Shown one piece after another: positions 15,701 to 21,607 of a stretch of 39,236 bases of DNA. The position numbers were made by a program, and so were the translations under genes. This DNA is from Thermoleophilia bacterium (GTDB lineage: Bacteria > Actinomycetota > Thermoleophilia > Solirubrobacterales > 70-9). The stretch is taken from positions 1 through 39,236 of the forward strand of contig JAENWU010000012.1 in NCBI GenBank assembly GCA_016649905.1. The letters are read 5' to 3'. Positions within the stretch are counted from its first letter, which is position 1; each line of letters begins with the position of its first letter. The notes beneath the pieces were generated by a model. That model worked only from the letters and a program-made list of their open reading frames with translations. It made no database searches and was not told the origin of the DNA.

Positions 15701-18262
15701 CGCGGAGAGGACTTCGCCCGGATGCCCTTCCAGGGATTCGTAGGTGGCCGGTCCGCAGGGCTCGTAGGAACCCGAGTCGAGCTTGCATTCGAACCAGGCC
15801 TGCGTGTTGTTGGACTGATAGCCGAAGGTGGGCCGCTTCGCGCTCGTCGACCCCTTTGGGCCGAAGGTGATCGTCGTATCGGGAGCGCCGAGGACAGTGA
15901 ATTCGCGCTTCGCCGGCGTCGGGTCTTCGAGTCCAGCGCCACTCGTCGCTTTGACTTCGAAAGCGTGCGTGCCCTCTGCGAGTTTGGCGGTGGTATAGCC
16001 GGTCGCGGAACAGCTAATCCAGGCGCCGGTGTCGACGCGGCATTTGAACGTCGAGCCTCCCTGGGTGGAGTGGTAGGTGAATTTCGGCGTCGTTTCTTTG
16101 GTCAAGCCTTCCGGGCCGGAGTCGATCACCGTGTCCGGGGCTTCCAGTTTGAACGTCGCCTGCGAGCTTTTCGTGTAGCCAACCTGGTCGGTGGCGACGA
16201 CTTCGAGCGTGTGCTGGCCGACCGAGAGGCCGACCAGACCCTGGGTGTATTTGAAGCTCAGCGTGGCGCCGCAGCCGGAGGTCGAGCAGCTGCCGGCTTT
16301 GGTCTGTTTCAGCACCCCGTCCAGGTAGACCTTCACTTCTTTGACCCCCGAGCGAAGTTCGCCGGGGCCGCCGTCTTTGGCGTCGATCTGAAGTTCGTAG
16401 GTCGAGGGCGTGGAGCTGCCGGTAAGGGTCAGGACCGGGGCGGTGCCGTCGACATAGACGGTGCCGTTGGTCGATCCCCCCTTGCCGGTCGGGTCGGAGA
16501 CCGAGACCGCGACGTTGACCGCGCCTTCGGCGAAGCTCGAAGTCGTGAACCCGATCGTCCCCGACCTCGATTCCAGGCAACGGTTGTCGTAGGTGCCGGA
16601 ACACCAGGCCTGGTTCCAGCCGATCGAGGAGGGCGAGGTCATCGAGACGCTCTGCACCCCGAGGCCGGCGTCGGCGGCGGAGACGCTCAGTGATCGGGCG
16701 GTGGCGTCCTTTTTGACCCAACCCGTGGGCAGGGCGGTGATCGAGACGGTCGGGCTCTGCCAGTCGTCGAGCCAGATGCCGACGCCGCCGGCCATCAGGT
16801 GGCGGTAGCAGGGGGAATTGCGGCCGCGCCAGTCGGTGCTGAGGCCGAAGACCAGAGCCGTCCCCCAGGTGGGGAGGCTGGTGTAGCCGTAGTTCTTCGC
16901 ATCGTTGAAGCGGAGTTCGTTCCAGCCCGACCCGTTCCACATCCCCTCGTAGTCGTAAGGCTGGTAATCGCGGGTCGGATCGTTGCACGGGTTGTCGTAG
17001 CGCCAGAACGGGTTGATCGTCGCCGCGGCGAGGTAGCTGCCAGCGTTGGGCTGCGAGCGAACCCACTGGCCCCACTGATCGGATCCGAGGTTGCCCGGAT
17101 CCGACCAGACGAACAGGCCTTTGCCGTCATAGCCGGGGAAGCCGCCGGGGTCAGCGTAGGTCCCGTGCGCCCACCCACCGCCGCCGCTCGTCTGGAAGTA
17201 GAACGCGGACAGGCCCTGGAGATTCGAGCCCGCGTACCACCAGCCCCAGTCCTGGTAGATCGTCGGGTCGACGAGGATCGGGTAGGCGAGATCCTGGTCG
17301 TGATGCTCGACGGTGAGGACCAGGGCGTTGCCGGCCACCGTCATCGCGACCGGAACCGCGGTTCCCTGAGCATCGTGGGCCCAAGGCTTGGGAACGTAGA
17401 GTCTGACCTTGCCGTCGGCGACGACCTCGGCGCCGCCTGCCGGCCCCGGGCGCAGCTCGGCGCCGGCAGGCAATCCAAGCAGGAAACTGAGCGTCTCAGG
17501 GCTGGCGGGAGAGCGCAGCACGTCGAACAGCTCAACGCCGGTCGAGGTCGGCGAGACGATCAGGTCGGTGTCGGTGCCCTCGTCGACTTCCGCGAAGAAG
17601 AGGTCACTCCCCCCTTCAAGCCGAGCGGCGCTGTCCTCGGCGCCCACCTGGGTGATGGTCACACCCGTTTCCGGCAGGGTGATCCCCTCCTCGACCGAGC
17701 TTCCGACTTCGACGTCGACCAGCGGATTCTCCAACTCCCAATCGCCTCCGGCCGGGACGACACTGAGATCGACCTTGCCGAGCTCGCCGTCCTCGTCCTT
17801 GGTTCGCACCGGTATCCCGGCTTCGAGCAGCTGGGTGTCCCCATCGCTGGTCACCGTCGCAGCATCGGCTTCGACGACCCTGTCGAGGCGGGCGTTGCTG
17901 AGGAAGCGAGCGGGATCCGCATCGAGCTCCTCGAAGGTAGTCGCGAAGGTTGCAAAGGCCAACTGCTGGGCCTCGGCGGAGCCGAGGCCCGCGTACGCTT
18001 GACGCGACCGCAGTCGCTCAGAAACCGCCCGAGGTTCAGCAAGCTCCTCTTTGCGCTGGCTCAATTCCTCTGAGTAGGCCTCATGGCCGGCAGCCAGGGC
18101 CGCGGAGACCTCGGCCGGCTCTAGTAGGAGCTCACTCGGCGGTGCAGGGTTTTCAGAAGCCCGAGCGTCATCTTCGCCGCGCGTGGCCTGTCCGGTCACT
18201 AAAACCGCGAGAAGTAGAACGCCGAAGATGACCAGCCGCCACAGCTTGTGCGACCCACTCAC
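9734..18262 (-). CDS. Giant mosaic surface protein (2842 residues)
   Basis: GTG 18262 is followed by a signal sequence (VIFGVLLLAVLVTGQA). Regions in order: an N-terminal part ending in YPILVDPTI (about 326), as seen in actinobacterial Rhs-type wall proteins; a Trp-rich region with Ig-like segments (340-700); five tandem Ig-like repeats of about 90 residues (707-1150), each with a cysteine pair and DPTPA; RTX-type GGxGxD repeats (about 1300-1415 and 1510-1810); a LamG-like domain (1910-2145); thrombospondin type-3 calcium repeats (DEDGDGVADGLDNCP, 2147-2221); two fibronectin-III-like repeats (2230-2426); and two C-terminal modules of about 200 residues (2435-2842). No LPxTG or C-terminal membrane anchor is seen. 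It is probably a calcium-dependent adhesin or matrix protein. The GTG overlaps the stop of a short leader ORF (GTGA). Confidence 0.82.
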   Translation of the reverse strand: MSGSHKLWRLVIFGVLLLAVLVTGQATRGEDDARASENPAPPSELLLEPAEVSAALAAGHEAYSEELSQRKEELAEPRAVSERLRSRQAYAGLGSAEAQQLAFATFATTFEELDADPARFLSNARLDRVVEADAATVTSDGDTQLLEAGIPVRTKDEDGELGKVDLSVVPAGGDWELENPLVDVEVGSSVEEGITLPETGVTITQVGAEDSAARLEGGSDLFFAEVDEGTDTDLIVSPTSTGVELFDVLRSPASPETLSFLLGLPAGAELRPGPAGGAEVVADGKVRLYVPKPWAHDAQGTAVPVAMTVAGNALVLTVEHHDQDLAYPILVDPTIYQDWGWWYAGSNLQGLSAFYFQTSGGGGWAHGTYADPGGFPGYDGKGLFVWSDPGNLGSDQWGQWVRSQPNAGSYLAAATINPFWRYDNPCNDPTRDYQPYDYEGMWNGSGWNELRFNDAKNYGYTSLPTWGTALVFGLSTDWRGRNSPCYRHLMAGGVGIWLDDWQSPTVSITALPTGWVKKDATARSLSVSAADAGLGVQSVSMTSPSSIGWNQAWCSGTYDNRCLESRSGTIGFTTSSFAEGAVNVAVSVSDPTGKGGSTNGTVYVDGTAPVLTLTGSSTPSTYELQIDAKDGGPGELRSGVKEVKVYLDGVLKQTKAGSCSTSGCGATLSFKYTQGLVGLSVGQHTLEVVATDQVGYTKSSQATFKLEAPDTVIDSGPEGLTKETTPKFTYHSTQGGSTFKCRVDTGAWISCSATGYTTAKLAEGTHAFEVKATSGAGLEDPTPAKREFTVLGAPDTTITFGPKGSTSAKRPTFGYQSNNTQAWFECKLDSGSYEPCGPATYESLEGHPGEVLSAGAHTVSVRAVNQLEVADPTPAVASFTVDAAAPKAEITSGPEGPTNEAQPTFNFTASGGTVACFLEAEGEPETEEGEPPFAACTTSSSYTPPSNLAEGSYEFHLRARDAAMNETEDVRAFSVDTTAPDTTITSAPATITDDSTPTIEFSASEAESAFECRYDAEAFRACSGPGATDTPATALAAGAHSFQVRAVDPAGNADATPATAAFTLVTNGPQTSIDSGPDGAIGTTEAAFTYSTDETASMECSLDGASFASCPAAAKTYTGLAEGEHVFEVRGRNTAAVADPTPARRAFVVDTSAPSTPVLGGPIFEEDGYGLRFNVEVSDGEPTTPQDRRSGVESVQILLAGEVVMELGAECTEKVCPADFVRDPQIPWEPLLAAPVGASVQARAKDGLGHISTATLEVKQPHEQAIEPTDGSGVGGFGLLAAGCSGHNQVEIKGARMIGTCGNDTLVPPKNVTVVEALDGNDVIIGSSKTKVIKGGDGADLIRGGGGNDELRGGAGADRIYGGNGDDKLFGEDDVDVLDGGPGEDTERGGKDNDTLRGGQGPDKLFGGPGTDTASFADALAPGFAEAEGQPTAGRPNLYGSAKQKALANSIKTFPPPAEAGVYIRFAKGSSGPVEASAGDPTQGGGTDTLKENERIFGSPFGDWIEGAVATTIDPGPGEDMVFNAGGGLQKGNEDWVDGQRGAYTAPSGPVAGVYQAGAERNVYVIGAGGGETLSAKLSANQVRITGAVNKALQVGGDLGALVIYGGGGNDVTKMSGESKERPGAILLSGGPGADELVGGSMEELIVDGIQQNGGVERLFGAGGEDDVAQSEGADKVEGGSANDLFLNSRICEGDSYFAFNAGYEPKTDAQKKEAREAEDNAQFHLLPNLGVYANMQKEKLGGAGNNLEANYELNCGAEGPETFKDFNAFEGSPQNDLVRGNGNHNYILGRGGENKLYGSGGDDRIIVNNSHPELIVDCGGQDGDIVHADKKWDLQYSPPAGKLRKTCRHVVGKAARYDDGQKEGPYPNEDRKLNPVKGGAGKAAAVAPGGGSSSFAALLGEPGEEAAYPTTEFHLDETTGTSAANALDDEAPGTYMAKGTGPSVGGPGPVLGGESALLDSEEEGEEEGSSSISLDGSTAYVDLNGQAGPEGGEGYSVSVYVKFTAPAGEREYLFSSAGSGGRGAFLSRAPDGSIVFTTGQAFGAPSVASEPVAAGDWHQVVASLEGETISLNIDGFPYELGYHSDVMPAPALSPESLLGAGPGATDLLAGRLDEFTAYEGVLGDGEIFPMLAASQAQIAAYLPASPVDGDEDGDGVADGLDNCPADSNPDQADSNLDGTGDACQVADQDEDGVDDASDNCPTIYNPDQTDTNSDGVGDNCSNLSPDVETGDATAVKATTATIEGTVNPEGAATSYYFEYGPTTSYGTKIPVSPKAVGAGFVTVPVSQVLTGLIQGTTYHYRLVATNAAGTEAGFDQTFLTLKAPKATTLAATGIGQKTATVNGTVNPEGLATSYYFEYGPTTSYGTKIPVSPKEVGAGTSGVAVGESLTGLTPGTTYHYRLVATSVAATTNGVDQTFTTQTNSVASDLGAMAVTDPFNATTNAVSNFGTKWSVLGWAAGKGENRTSGWGPVQAYSAINGAYFAPTVTDVGTGVAAAATVAAGPGNNFPSRYFALWLDLQTPASARGGYQLRFVQTSLNVYEVILARWSAGTESVLATKTGYSLAAGGSVALVDEGSSVAAWTNTGAGFTQLLTAADSSFSSGNGGVEGSGNASRLTNFKVGQLLPSAANMSAALGALRLDDAFATSELPLSGGGAWAALAWDYASANRTGQVVASEGWGPYDPWELGEAINGAYWTKATFADTGSGDAVAATLKVRPTLAGRHFELLLNMPNPASARSGYELRFTEPTGGSGVYSVTLVKWVSGTPTTLASQAGVSLAIGGRIALVHKAGVLSAWTGGTTGEFTQLLSASDTTYQSGYLGIAGGGNFERLANFRGAQLPPF
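10990..11580 (-). repeat. Two near-identical fibronectin-III-like units inside the giant gene
   Basis: Two DNA units about 297 bp (99 codons) apart are almost the same base for base, for example TTTCGGGCTGACCGGGATTT at 11141 and again at 11438, followed in both by a matching stretch ending in AGTAGCTCGTCGCC. The protein repeats read TVNPEGxATSYYFEYGPTTS and TTYHYRLVAT. High DNA identity points to a recent tandem duplication or ongoing gene conversion. Confidence 0.8.
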
Positions 18263-18342
18263 CTAGACGAACTCCGTTGAGGTCCGATTTGCTGGCAGGT
18301 GATCAGCTCGAGCCCCATTGGGCCCAATCGCAACTTAGACAT
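18259..18342 (-). CDS. 27-codon leader ORF coupled to the giant gene
   Basis: ATG 18342 is preceded by GGGGGAG at five bases, a better ribosome binding site than the giant gene's own weak ACGGAG. The frame of 27 codons (beginning MSKLRLGPMGLELITC) ends with a TGA that overlaps the GTG of the giant gene (GTGA). Overlap plus a strong site suggests that translation of the 2842-residue protein depends on reading this leader first. The peptide has one Cys and no obvious family. Confidence 0.45.
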   Translation of the reverse strand: MSKLRLGPMGLELITCQQIGPQRSSSR

Positions 18343-18870
18343 AACTGCTCCCCCTACCGGCTGAAATGGACGGGACCGCGCGCGAACTCAATCAGTATTA
18401 ATTCATTTATATGAGGATTTCTCAATACCCAAAACTCAATTTTTAATCGAGTCTGGTCCCAGCCTCGCCCAGCCATACCTCTGCGCGCTGAGGTCCGAGA
18501 GCCTTGCTGCCAACAGCCCTAACGGCAATCCGGCGCTCACCTCGGCCTGGCCAGCCGAGGCCCCCGGAGGACGAAGCCGCAGTGTTTGAACCGGGGGTCG
18601 ACAGGACGGTAGCGCGAGCGGCTGCCGTGCCTGGGACAGACGAAAGGCCCCTCGGAATGGAGAACGCCGAAGTGCTTCGAGACGTTCTGTGGGGCGTGCC
18701 GACCGCCACAGCAAGTCGCGCCCGAATCGGGTTCCGGTGCCTTTCTCGGACCGCAGTCGATCAAGTTGAAAGCACCGGCAGCGGCGTCAAGGGGCTGCCG
18801 GTAAGGAGGAGGCAGCGCGGAAGGTCCGACTAAGGCGACCTACCTGAAATATAGAAGCAGGCTTCTCCGC
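18343..18870. promoter_or_regulatory. AT-rich promoter region of the giant gene and unassigned stretch
   Basis: About 18385-18445 is strikingly AT-rich for this window (for example TATTAATTCATTTATATGAG) and must hold the minus-strand promoter of the giant gene; TATAAA and TTGAGT-like boxes are present but no pair has clean spacing. About 18450-18870 holds no convincing gene. One minus-strand frame (18537-18764, TTG start) has an unusual set of Cys and His residues (TCCGG-x-H, CPRH, KHC) and normal high-GC codon use, so it may be a small zinc-binding protein or a gene remnant. Confidence 0.4.
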
Positions 18871-19197
18871 TCACCGGTCGATCGGGTTTTCGACCTCGAA
18901 CTCGACCTCGTAGCCCGCTTTGATTTCCGAATGGATGACGCCGGGCCTCCAGGTGACGCCCGCCAACAGCTCGTCGAGCGTGATCGAGAGCGCCCCGGCA
19001 AGCCGGACGTAGGTATCGAGCTGCGCGGTGACGTTGCCGTTCTCGATCCTCGCGATCCGTCCGCGGAAGACCAGCGCGCGCTCGGAGAGCTCCCCCTGGG
19101 AGAGCCCGGCGCGCCGGCGTCGCACGAGCAGGTTGTCGGCGAGCCGCGCCCGGGCCTGGTAGCTCAACTCCCCTGGCTTCCCCGGTCCGGGACTCAT
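18871..19197 (-). CDS. XRE-family single-domain regulator (fourth of four)
   Basis: 108 residues. The Cro/C1-type HTH covers about residues 18-76: LADNLLVRRRRAGLSQGELS, then RGRIARIENGNVTAQLDTYV and LAGALSITLDELLAGVTW. A short C-terminal strand region ends with EVEFEVENPIDR. The start ATG overlaps the stop of the preceding gene (ATGA). It is the last gene of a five-gene operon. Like its three neighbours it has a Trp shortly after the HTH and a FEV-type ending, so the four share one architecture although their sequences differ greatly. No ligand domain is visible. Confidence 0.85.
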   Translation of the reverse strand: MSPGPGKPGELSYQARARLADNLLVRRRRAGLSQGELSERALVFRGRIARIENGNVTAQLDTYVRLAGALSITLDELLAGVTWRPGVIHSEIKAGYEVEFEVENPIDR

Positions 19198-19559
19198 TTC
19201 TTCGACGCCCCCTCGGGTGACGCTTCGTCCTCTCGCAGGCCGGCTACCTCCGCCGCCAGCTCGAGATCCTCGGGGACCTCGAACTCGCCCGGGCTCACCA
19301 CCCGCTCGGCCGGCACCCAGACGATGCCGGCGCTCAACGCGCCGGGCGTCGTCTCTAGGGCGCCGACCAGGCGAATGAAAGTGTCGATCTTCGGCACCCT
19401 GCGCCCCAACTCGACCGGATAAATCGCCGTGAGGCTCAGCTCTGCCCTAAGCGAGAGCTCTTCCTGGCTGATGCCGAGCTCTTCGCGACGCCCCCGCAGG
19501 TTGCTCCCCAACCGCTCGCGCAACTCGTCGGCGGGCGGCGTCGGGCGTCTGGGGCTCAC
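19194..19559 (-). CDS. XRE-family single-domain regulator (third of four)
   Basis: 121 residues from GTG 19559, fixed by the GTGA overlap with the preceding stop; the longer open frame upstream is out-of-frame shadow. The HTH runs from about residue 14 to 72 (LGSNLRGRREELGISQEELS, then LSLTAIYPVELGRRVPKIDT and LVGALETTPGALSAGIVW). The tail holds GEFEVPEDLELAAEVAGL and an acidic end. The position where a DNA-contact helix usually has Ser/Arg reads LTAIYPVELG, rather divergent. It overlaps the fourth regulator by four bases. Confidence 0.82.
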   Translation of the reverse strand: MSPRRPTPPADELRERLGSNLRGRREELGISQEELSLRAELSLTAIYPVELGRRVPKIDTFIRLVGALETTPGALSAGIVWVPAERVVSPGEFEVPEDLELAAEVAGLREDEASPEGASKK

Positions 19560-19864
19560 CGGCGGGCCTCCGCTCGCCCGTCGCTTGACCCTGAGCCGCG
19601 CCCGACGTAGGTCCCACCGGCGGGGACCTCGATCCTCGGCCGCCAGCGCAGCCCGGCGATCAGCTCGCAGGGGTCCACTTCCACGCCTGCGGCCAGCTTG
19701 AGGATCGTGTCGAGGCGGGGGATTCGCATCCCGCGCTCGAGCTTGCCGATCTCGGAGCGATCCAGGTCGAGTAGACGAGCCAGCTCGGCCTGACTGAGGT
19801 AGGCCAACCGCCGCTGGCGCCAGAGCCGGCGCCCGAAGTATTGGGCAACGCGCGAGGAATCCAC
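19556..19864 (-). CDS. XRE-family single-domain regulator (second of four)
   Basis: 102 residues from GTG 19864, which directly abuts the TAG of the first regulator. The HTH is clear: FGRRLWRQRRLAYLSQAELA, then LDLDRSEIGKLERGMRIPRL and LKLAAGVEVDPCELIAGLRW (about residues 9-74). The tail is basic and glycine-rich. It is the most canonical of the four regulators, with the SEIGKLERG recognition helix. Its stop overlaps the third regulator's GTG. Confidence 0.86.
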   Translation of the reverse strand: MDSSRVAQYFGRRLWRQRRLAYLSQAELARLLDLDRSEIGKLERGMRIPRLDTILKLAAGVEVDPCELIAGLRWRPRIEVPAGGTYVGRGSGSSDGRAEARR

Positions 19865-20197
19865 CTAGGCCTCCACCCAACGGCTACCGACCCTGACCTC
19901 GAAGCTTCCCGGCGGCGCGCCGGAGCCATGTAGTCGGCCGCGGTTGACGTTCCACGCCATTCCGTCAAGTAGGTCACACGGCTCTACTTCAACGGCGCCC
20001 GCGAGCTGGATAATCGTGTCGAGCTGGGGGAGGCGAAGGGCGCGCTCCAGCAGGCTGATCTCGGTGCGGTGCAGTCCCGACCTTTCGGCGGCTTCGGCCT
20101 GCGAGAGCTCCGAGCGGCGCCGCAGCGAGACTGCGTTCTCCGCGAAGCGCCGGCCGACCAGGGCCACCCCCGGTCCATCTGCTCGCCTGCCGCTCAC
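19865..20197 (-). CDS. XRE-family single-domain regulator (first of four)
   Basis: 110 residues from GTG 20197, which overlaps the upstream stop (GTGA). The HTH covers about residues 16-78: FAENAVSLRRRSELSQAEAA, then SGLHRTEISLLERALRLPQL and IQLAGAVEVEPCDLLDGMAW. The tail ends GSFEVRVGSRWVEA. Part of the coupled operon headed by the gene at 20194-20601. Confidence 0.86.
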   Translation of the reverse strand: MSGRRADGPGVALVGRRFAENAVSLRRRSELSQAEAAERSGLHRTEISLLERALRLPQLDTIIQLAGAVEVEPCDLLDGMAWNVNRGRLHGSGAPPGSFEVRVGSRWVEA

Positions 20198-20601
20198 GAC
20201 TGATGCCCCCGATCGAGGTCGGCCAGTACGGTCTCGCAGACCTCGTAGCCGAGCTGGAAGCGGCGGTCGGTGCCAGCGTCCTCCCGGCTCGAGCGCGCCT
20301 CGGTTCCACGCTCGATGAGGACGTGAGTTGCTTCCTCCCGCAGTCGCCGCAGCAGTCCCATGAGGGCTGCGGGCGCCATCGTCAGCACGTAGCTCTCACG
20401 GTAGTCGTGTTCGCTCCAGCCGATATCCCCCAGCAGCTGAAAGTCCTCGGCGAACTCCAAGCCCAGCCGCTCGGCGGTGGCGAAGTCCTTAATCCGCTCC
20501 AGCGCCACCCAGAAGTCCTCGATCGAGCCGAGGTGGTTGCGGACCAGTTCGTAGAGCCCGTCGCGCTGGTCGCGGGCGATGGTGATCGTGGTATCGGGCA
20601 C
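20194..20601 (-). CDS. Unrecognised 135-residue protein heading the XRE operon
   Basis: GTG 20601 has AAGGAGG six bases upstream, which decides the start over a longer frame. The protein is soluble and mostly helical, with an N-terminal strand (DTTITIARDQRDGLYELVRN), an acidic Trp/Phe-rich centre (GSIEDFWVALERIKDFATAE) and a long helix (LMGLLRRLREEATHVLIERG). It has no HTH and no signal peptide. I do not recognise the family. Its stop overlaps the start of the first XRE regulator. As the first gene of an operon with four regulators it could be a partner protein, an antitoxin-like regulator or a sensor; none of this can be shown from the sequence. The GTG lies inside the 13-base palindrome GGGCACGGTGCCC, a possible operator. 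Confidence 0.7.
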   Translation of the reverse strand: MPDTTITIARDQRDGLYELVRNHLGSIEDFWVALERIKDFATAERLGLEFAEDFQLLGDIGWSEHDYRESYVLTMAPAALMGLLRRLREEATHVLIERGTEARSSREDAGTDRRFQLGYEVCETVLADLDRGHQS

Positions 20602-20931
20602 GGTGCCCCTCCTTGCGGTCGGGCACCGAAGAGCGACCCGCGATCTTTGCCCCACGGGGGCTACGCCGATAGCGTCTCTCTTGCATCGAAGGCCTGACCT
20701 TCGGTGCCGGCCCCGGGGCGTTTGCGCGCCGCCGGGGCGCTTATTCAGTTGGCCTCGCGACGTTAGCTCTGCTCGCGCCCGGAAGCGAGTCGGTGAGCGC
20801 CGGACCAGCGGGGATCAGCGGGTGATTCACCGCGCTTTCAGGCACTCGTGCCTGAAAGAGTGCCCAGAAACCCGCCCGGTTAATTCGACGGCCAGCAAGC
20901 CGACCCCCTGATTTGCAGGCACGAAGGGGAG
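20602..20931. promoter_or_regulatory. Upstream region of the XRE operon
   Basis: No gene seen. A perfect 10-bp inverted pair, GGCACCGAAG (20622-20631) and CTTCGGTGCC (20699-20708), lies in the expected promoter zone of the minus-strand operon. The core GGCACCG recurs as GGGCAC/GTGCCC in the palindrome at the operon's first start codon. Repeated operators around a promoter fit autoregulation by the XRE proteins. Confidence 0.45.
20835..20858. repeat. Perfect 11-bp palindrome downstream of tRNA-Asp
   Basis: CTTTCAGGCAC and GTGCCTGAAAG are exact reverse complements separated by two bases. It lies 74 bp beyond the 3' end of the tRNA-Asp gene and upstream of the XRE operon. It has no T-tract. It may terminate the tRNA transcript or be an operator, and it resembles in style the palindromes at 22.2-30.7 kb. 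Confidence 0.6.
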
Positions 20932-21005
<74 letters not shown>

Positions 21006-21058
21006 GAGAGTGCTCGGACGGGCCAGCGGGGAGCGGCCCGGAGCGAAATCTAGCGGGT

Positions 21059-21550
21059 CTAGACCGCTGCGGGCTCTGGGCGGGAGAGCTCGGGGACGAA
21101 CTGGGGGATCTCGGTGGCGGCGATCTCTTCGAGCAGGGTGCGGAGGTCGGCGACGCGCTCGGCGCCGTAGCGGTCGGCCAGGCGCTGTTCGAGCTCGGTG
21201 AAGAGCTCGAGGCCGACGCCTTGGGCCTTTTCGCCGCTGTCGGTGAGGCGGATCAACTTGGCGCGGCGGTCGGCTGGGTCGGGGATGCGCTCGACGTAGC
21301 CGCGGGCGGCGAGGTCGTCGACGATCTCGCCGATCGACTGCTTGGTCATGCCGGCGAGGCTGGCCAGCTCGGTCAGGCGCATCCCGTCCTCGTGGACGAA
21401 GCGGAAGACGCAGCCGTGGGTCGGGCGGATATCGCCGTAGCCGGCCTCGACGAGGTCCTTGCGGAAATCGACGAACAGGGCCTCGGAGGCCATCTCGAGG
21501 AGACCCGGGAGGGGGAGCTGGTGCAGGGGGGTGTCGGGGGGAATGGGCAT
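21059..21550 (-). CDS. MarR-family transcriptional regulator
   Basis: 163 residues with the MarR winged helix: LTELASLAGMTKQSIGEIVD (about 79-98), then LAARGYVERIPDPADRRAKL with the wing motif DPADRRAKLIRLT, flanked by helices for dimerisation. It is divergent from a truncated exporter gene, with direct and inverted repeats in the gap, the normal layout of a MarR repressor next to the efflux pump it controls. Because the pump is broken, the regulator may now have only itself, or distant targets, to control. Confidence 0.9.
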   Translation of the reverse strand: MPIPPDTPLHQLPLPGLLEMASEALFVDFRKDLVEAGYGDIRPTHGCVFRFVHEDGMRLTELASLAGMTKQSIGEIVDDLAARGYVERIPDPADRRAKLIRLTDSGEKAQGVGLELFTELEQRLADRYGAERVADLRTLLEEIAATEIPQFVPELSRPEPAAV

Positions 21551-21553
21551 TTA

Positions 21554-21607
21554 GTAAGGGAGCCTGATAAGGTCGTTTGATCAGGGAGCCTGACAAGGCT
21601 TCCTTAC
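21554..21607. promoter_or_regulatory. Probable MarR operator region
   Basis: GTAAGGGAGCC (21554-21564) is matched by GGCTTCCTTAC (21597-21607) as an inverted repeat with one mismatch, and GGGAGCCTGA occurs twice as a direct repeat (21558 and 21584). The first copy lies four bases from the MarR start codon, fitting autorepression. Confidence 0.65.

Noticed and set aside
13088-18073. Several long plus-strand frames (13088-14695, 15395-16693, 16799-18073)
   Set aside because: All are antisense to recognisable modules of the giant surface protein, with no ribosome sites or known domains.
5992-18262. Type I secretion (RTX toxin) locus
   Set aside because: RTX-like repeats are present, but no ABC exporter, membrane-fusion protein or toxin domain is in the window, and the proteins have Sec-type signal sequences.
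19560-19880. Upstream extension of the third XRE gene to 19880
   Set aside because: The extension overlaps the whole second XRE gene out of frame; the GTGA junction at 19559 gives the normal start.
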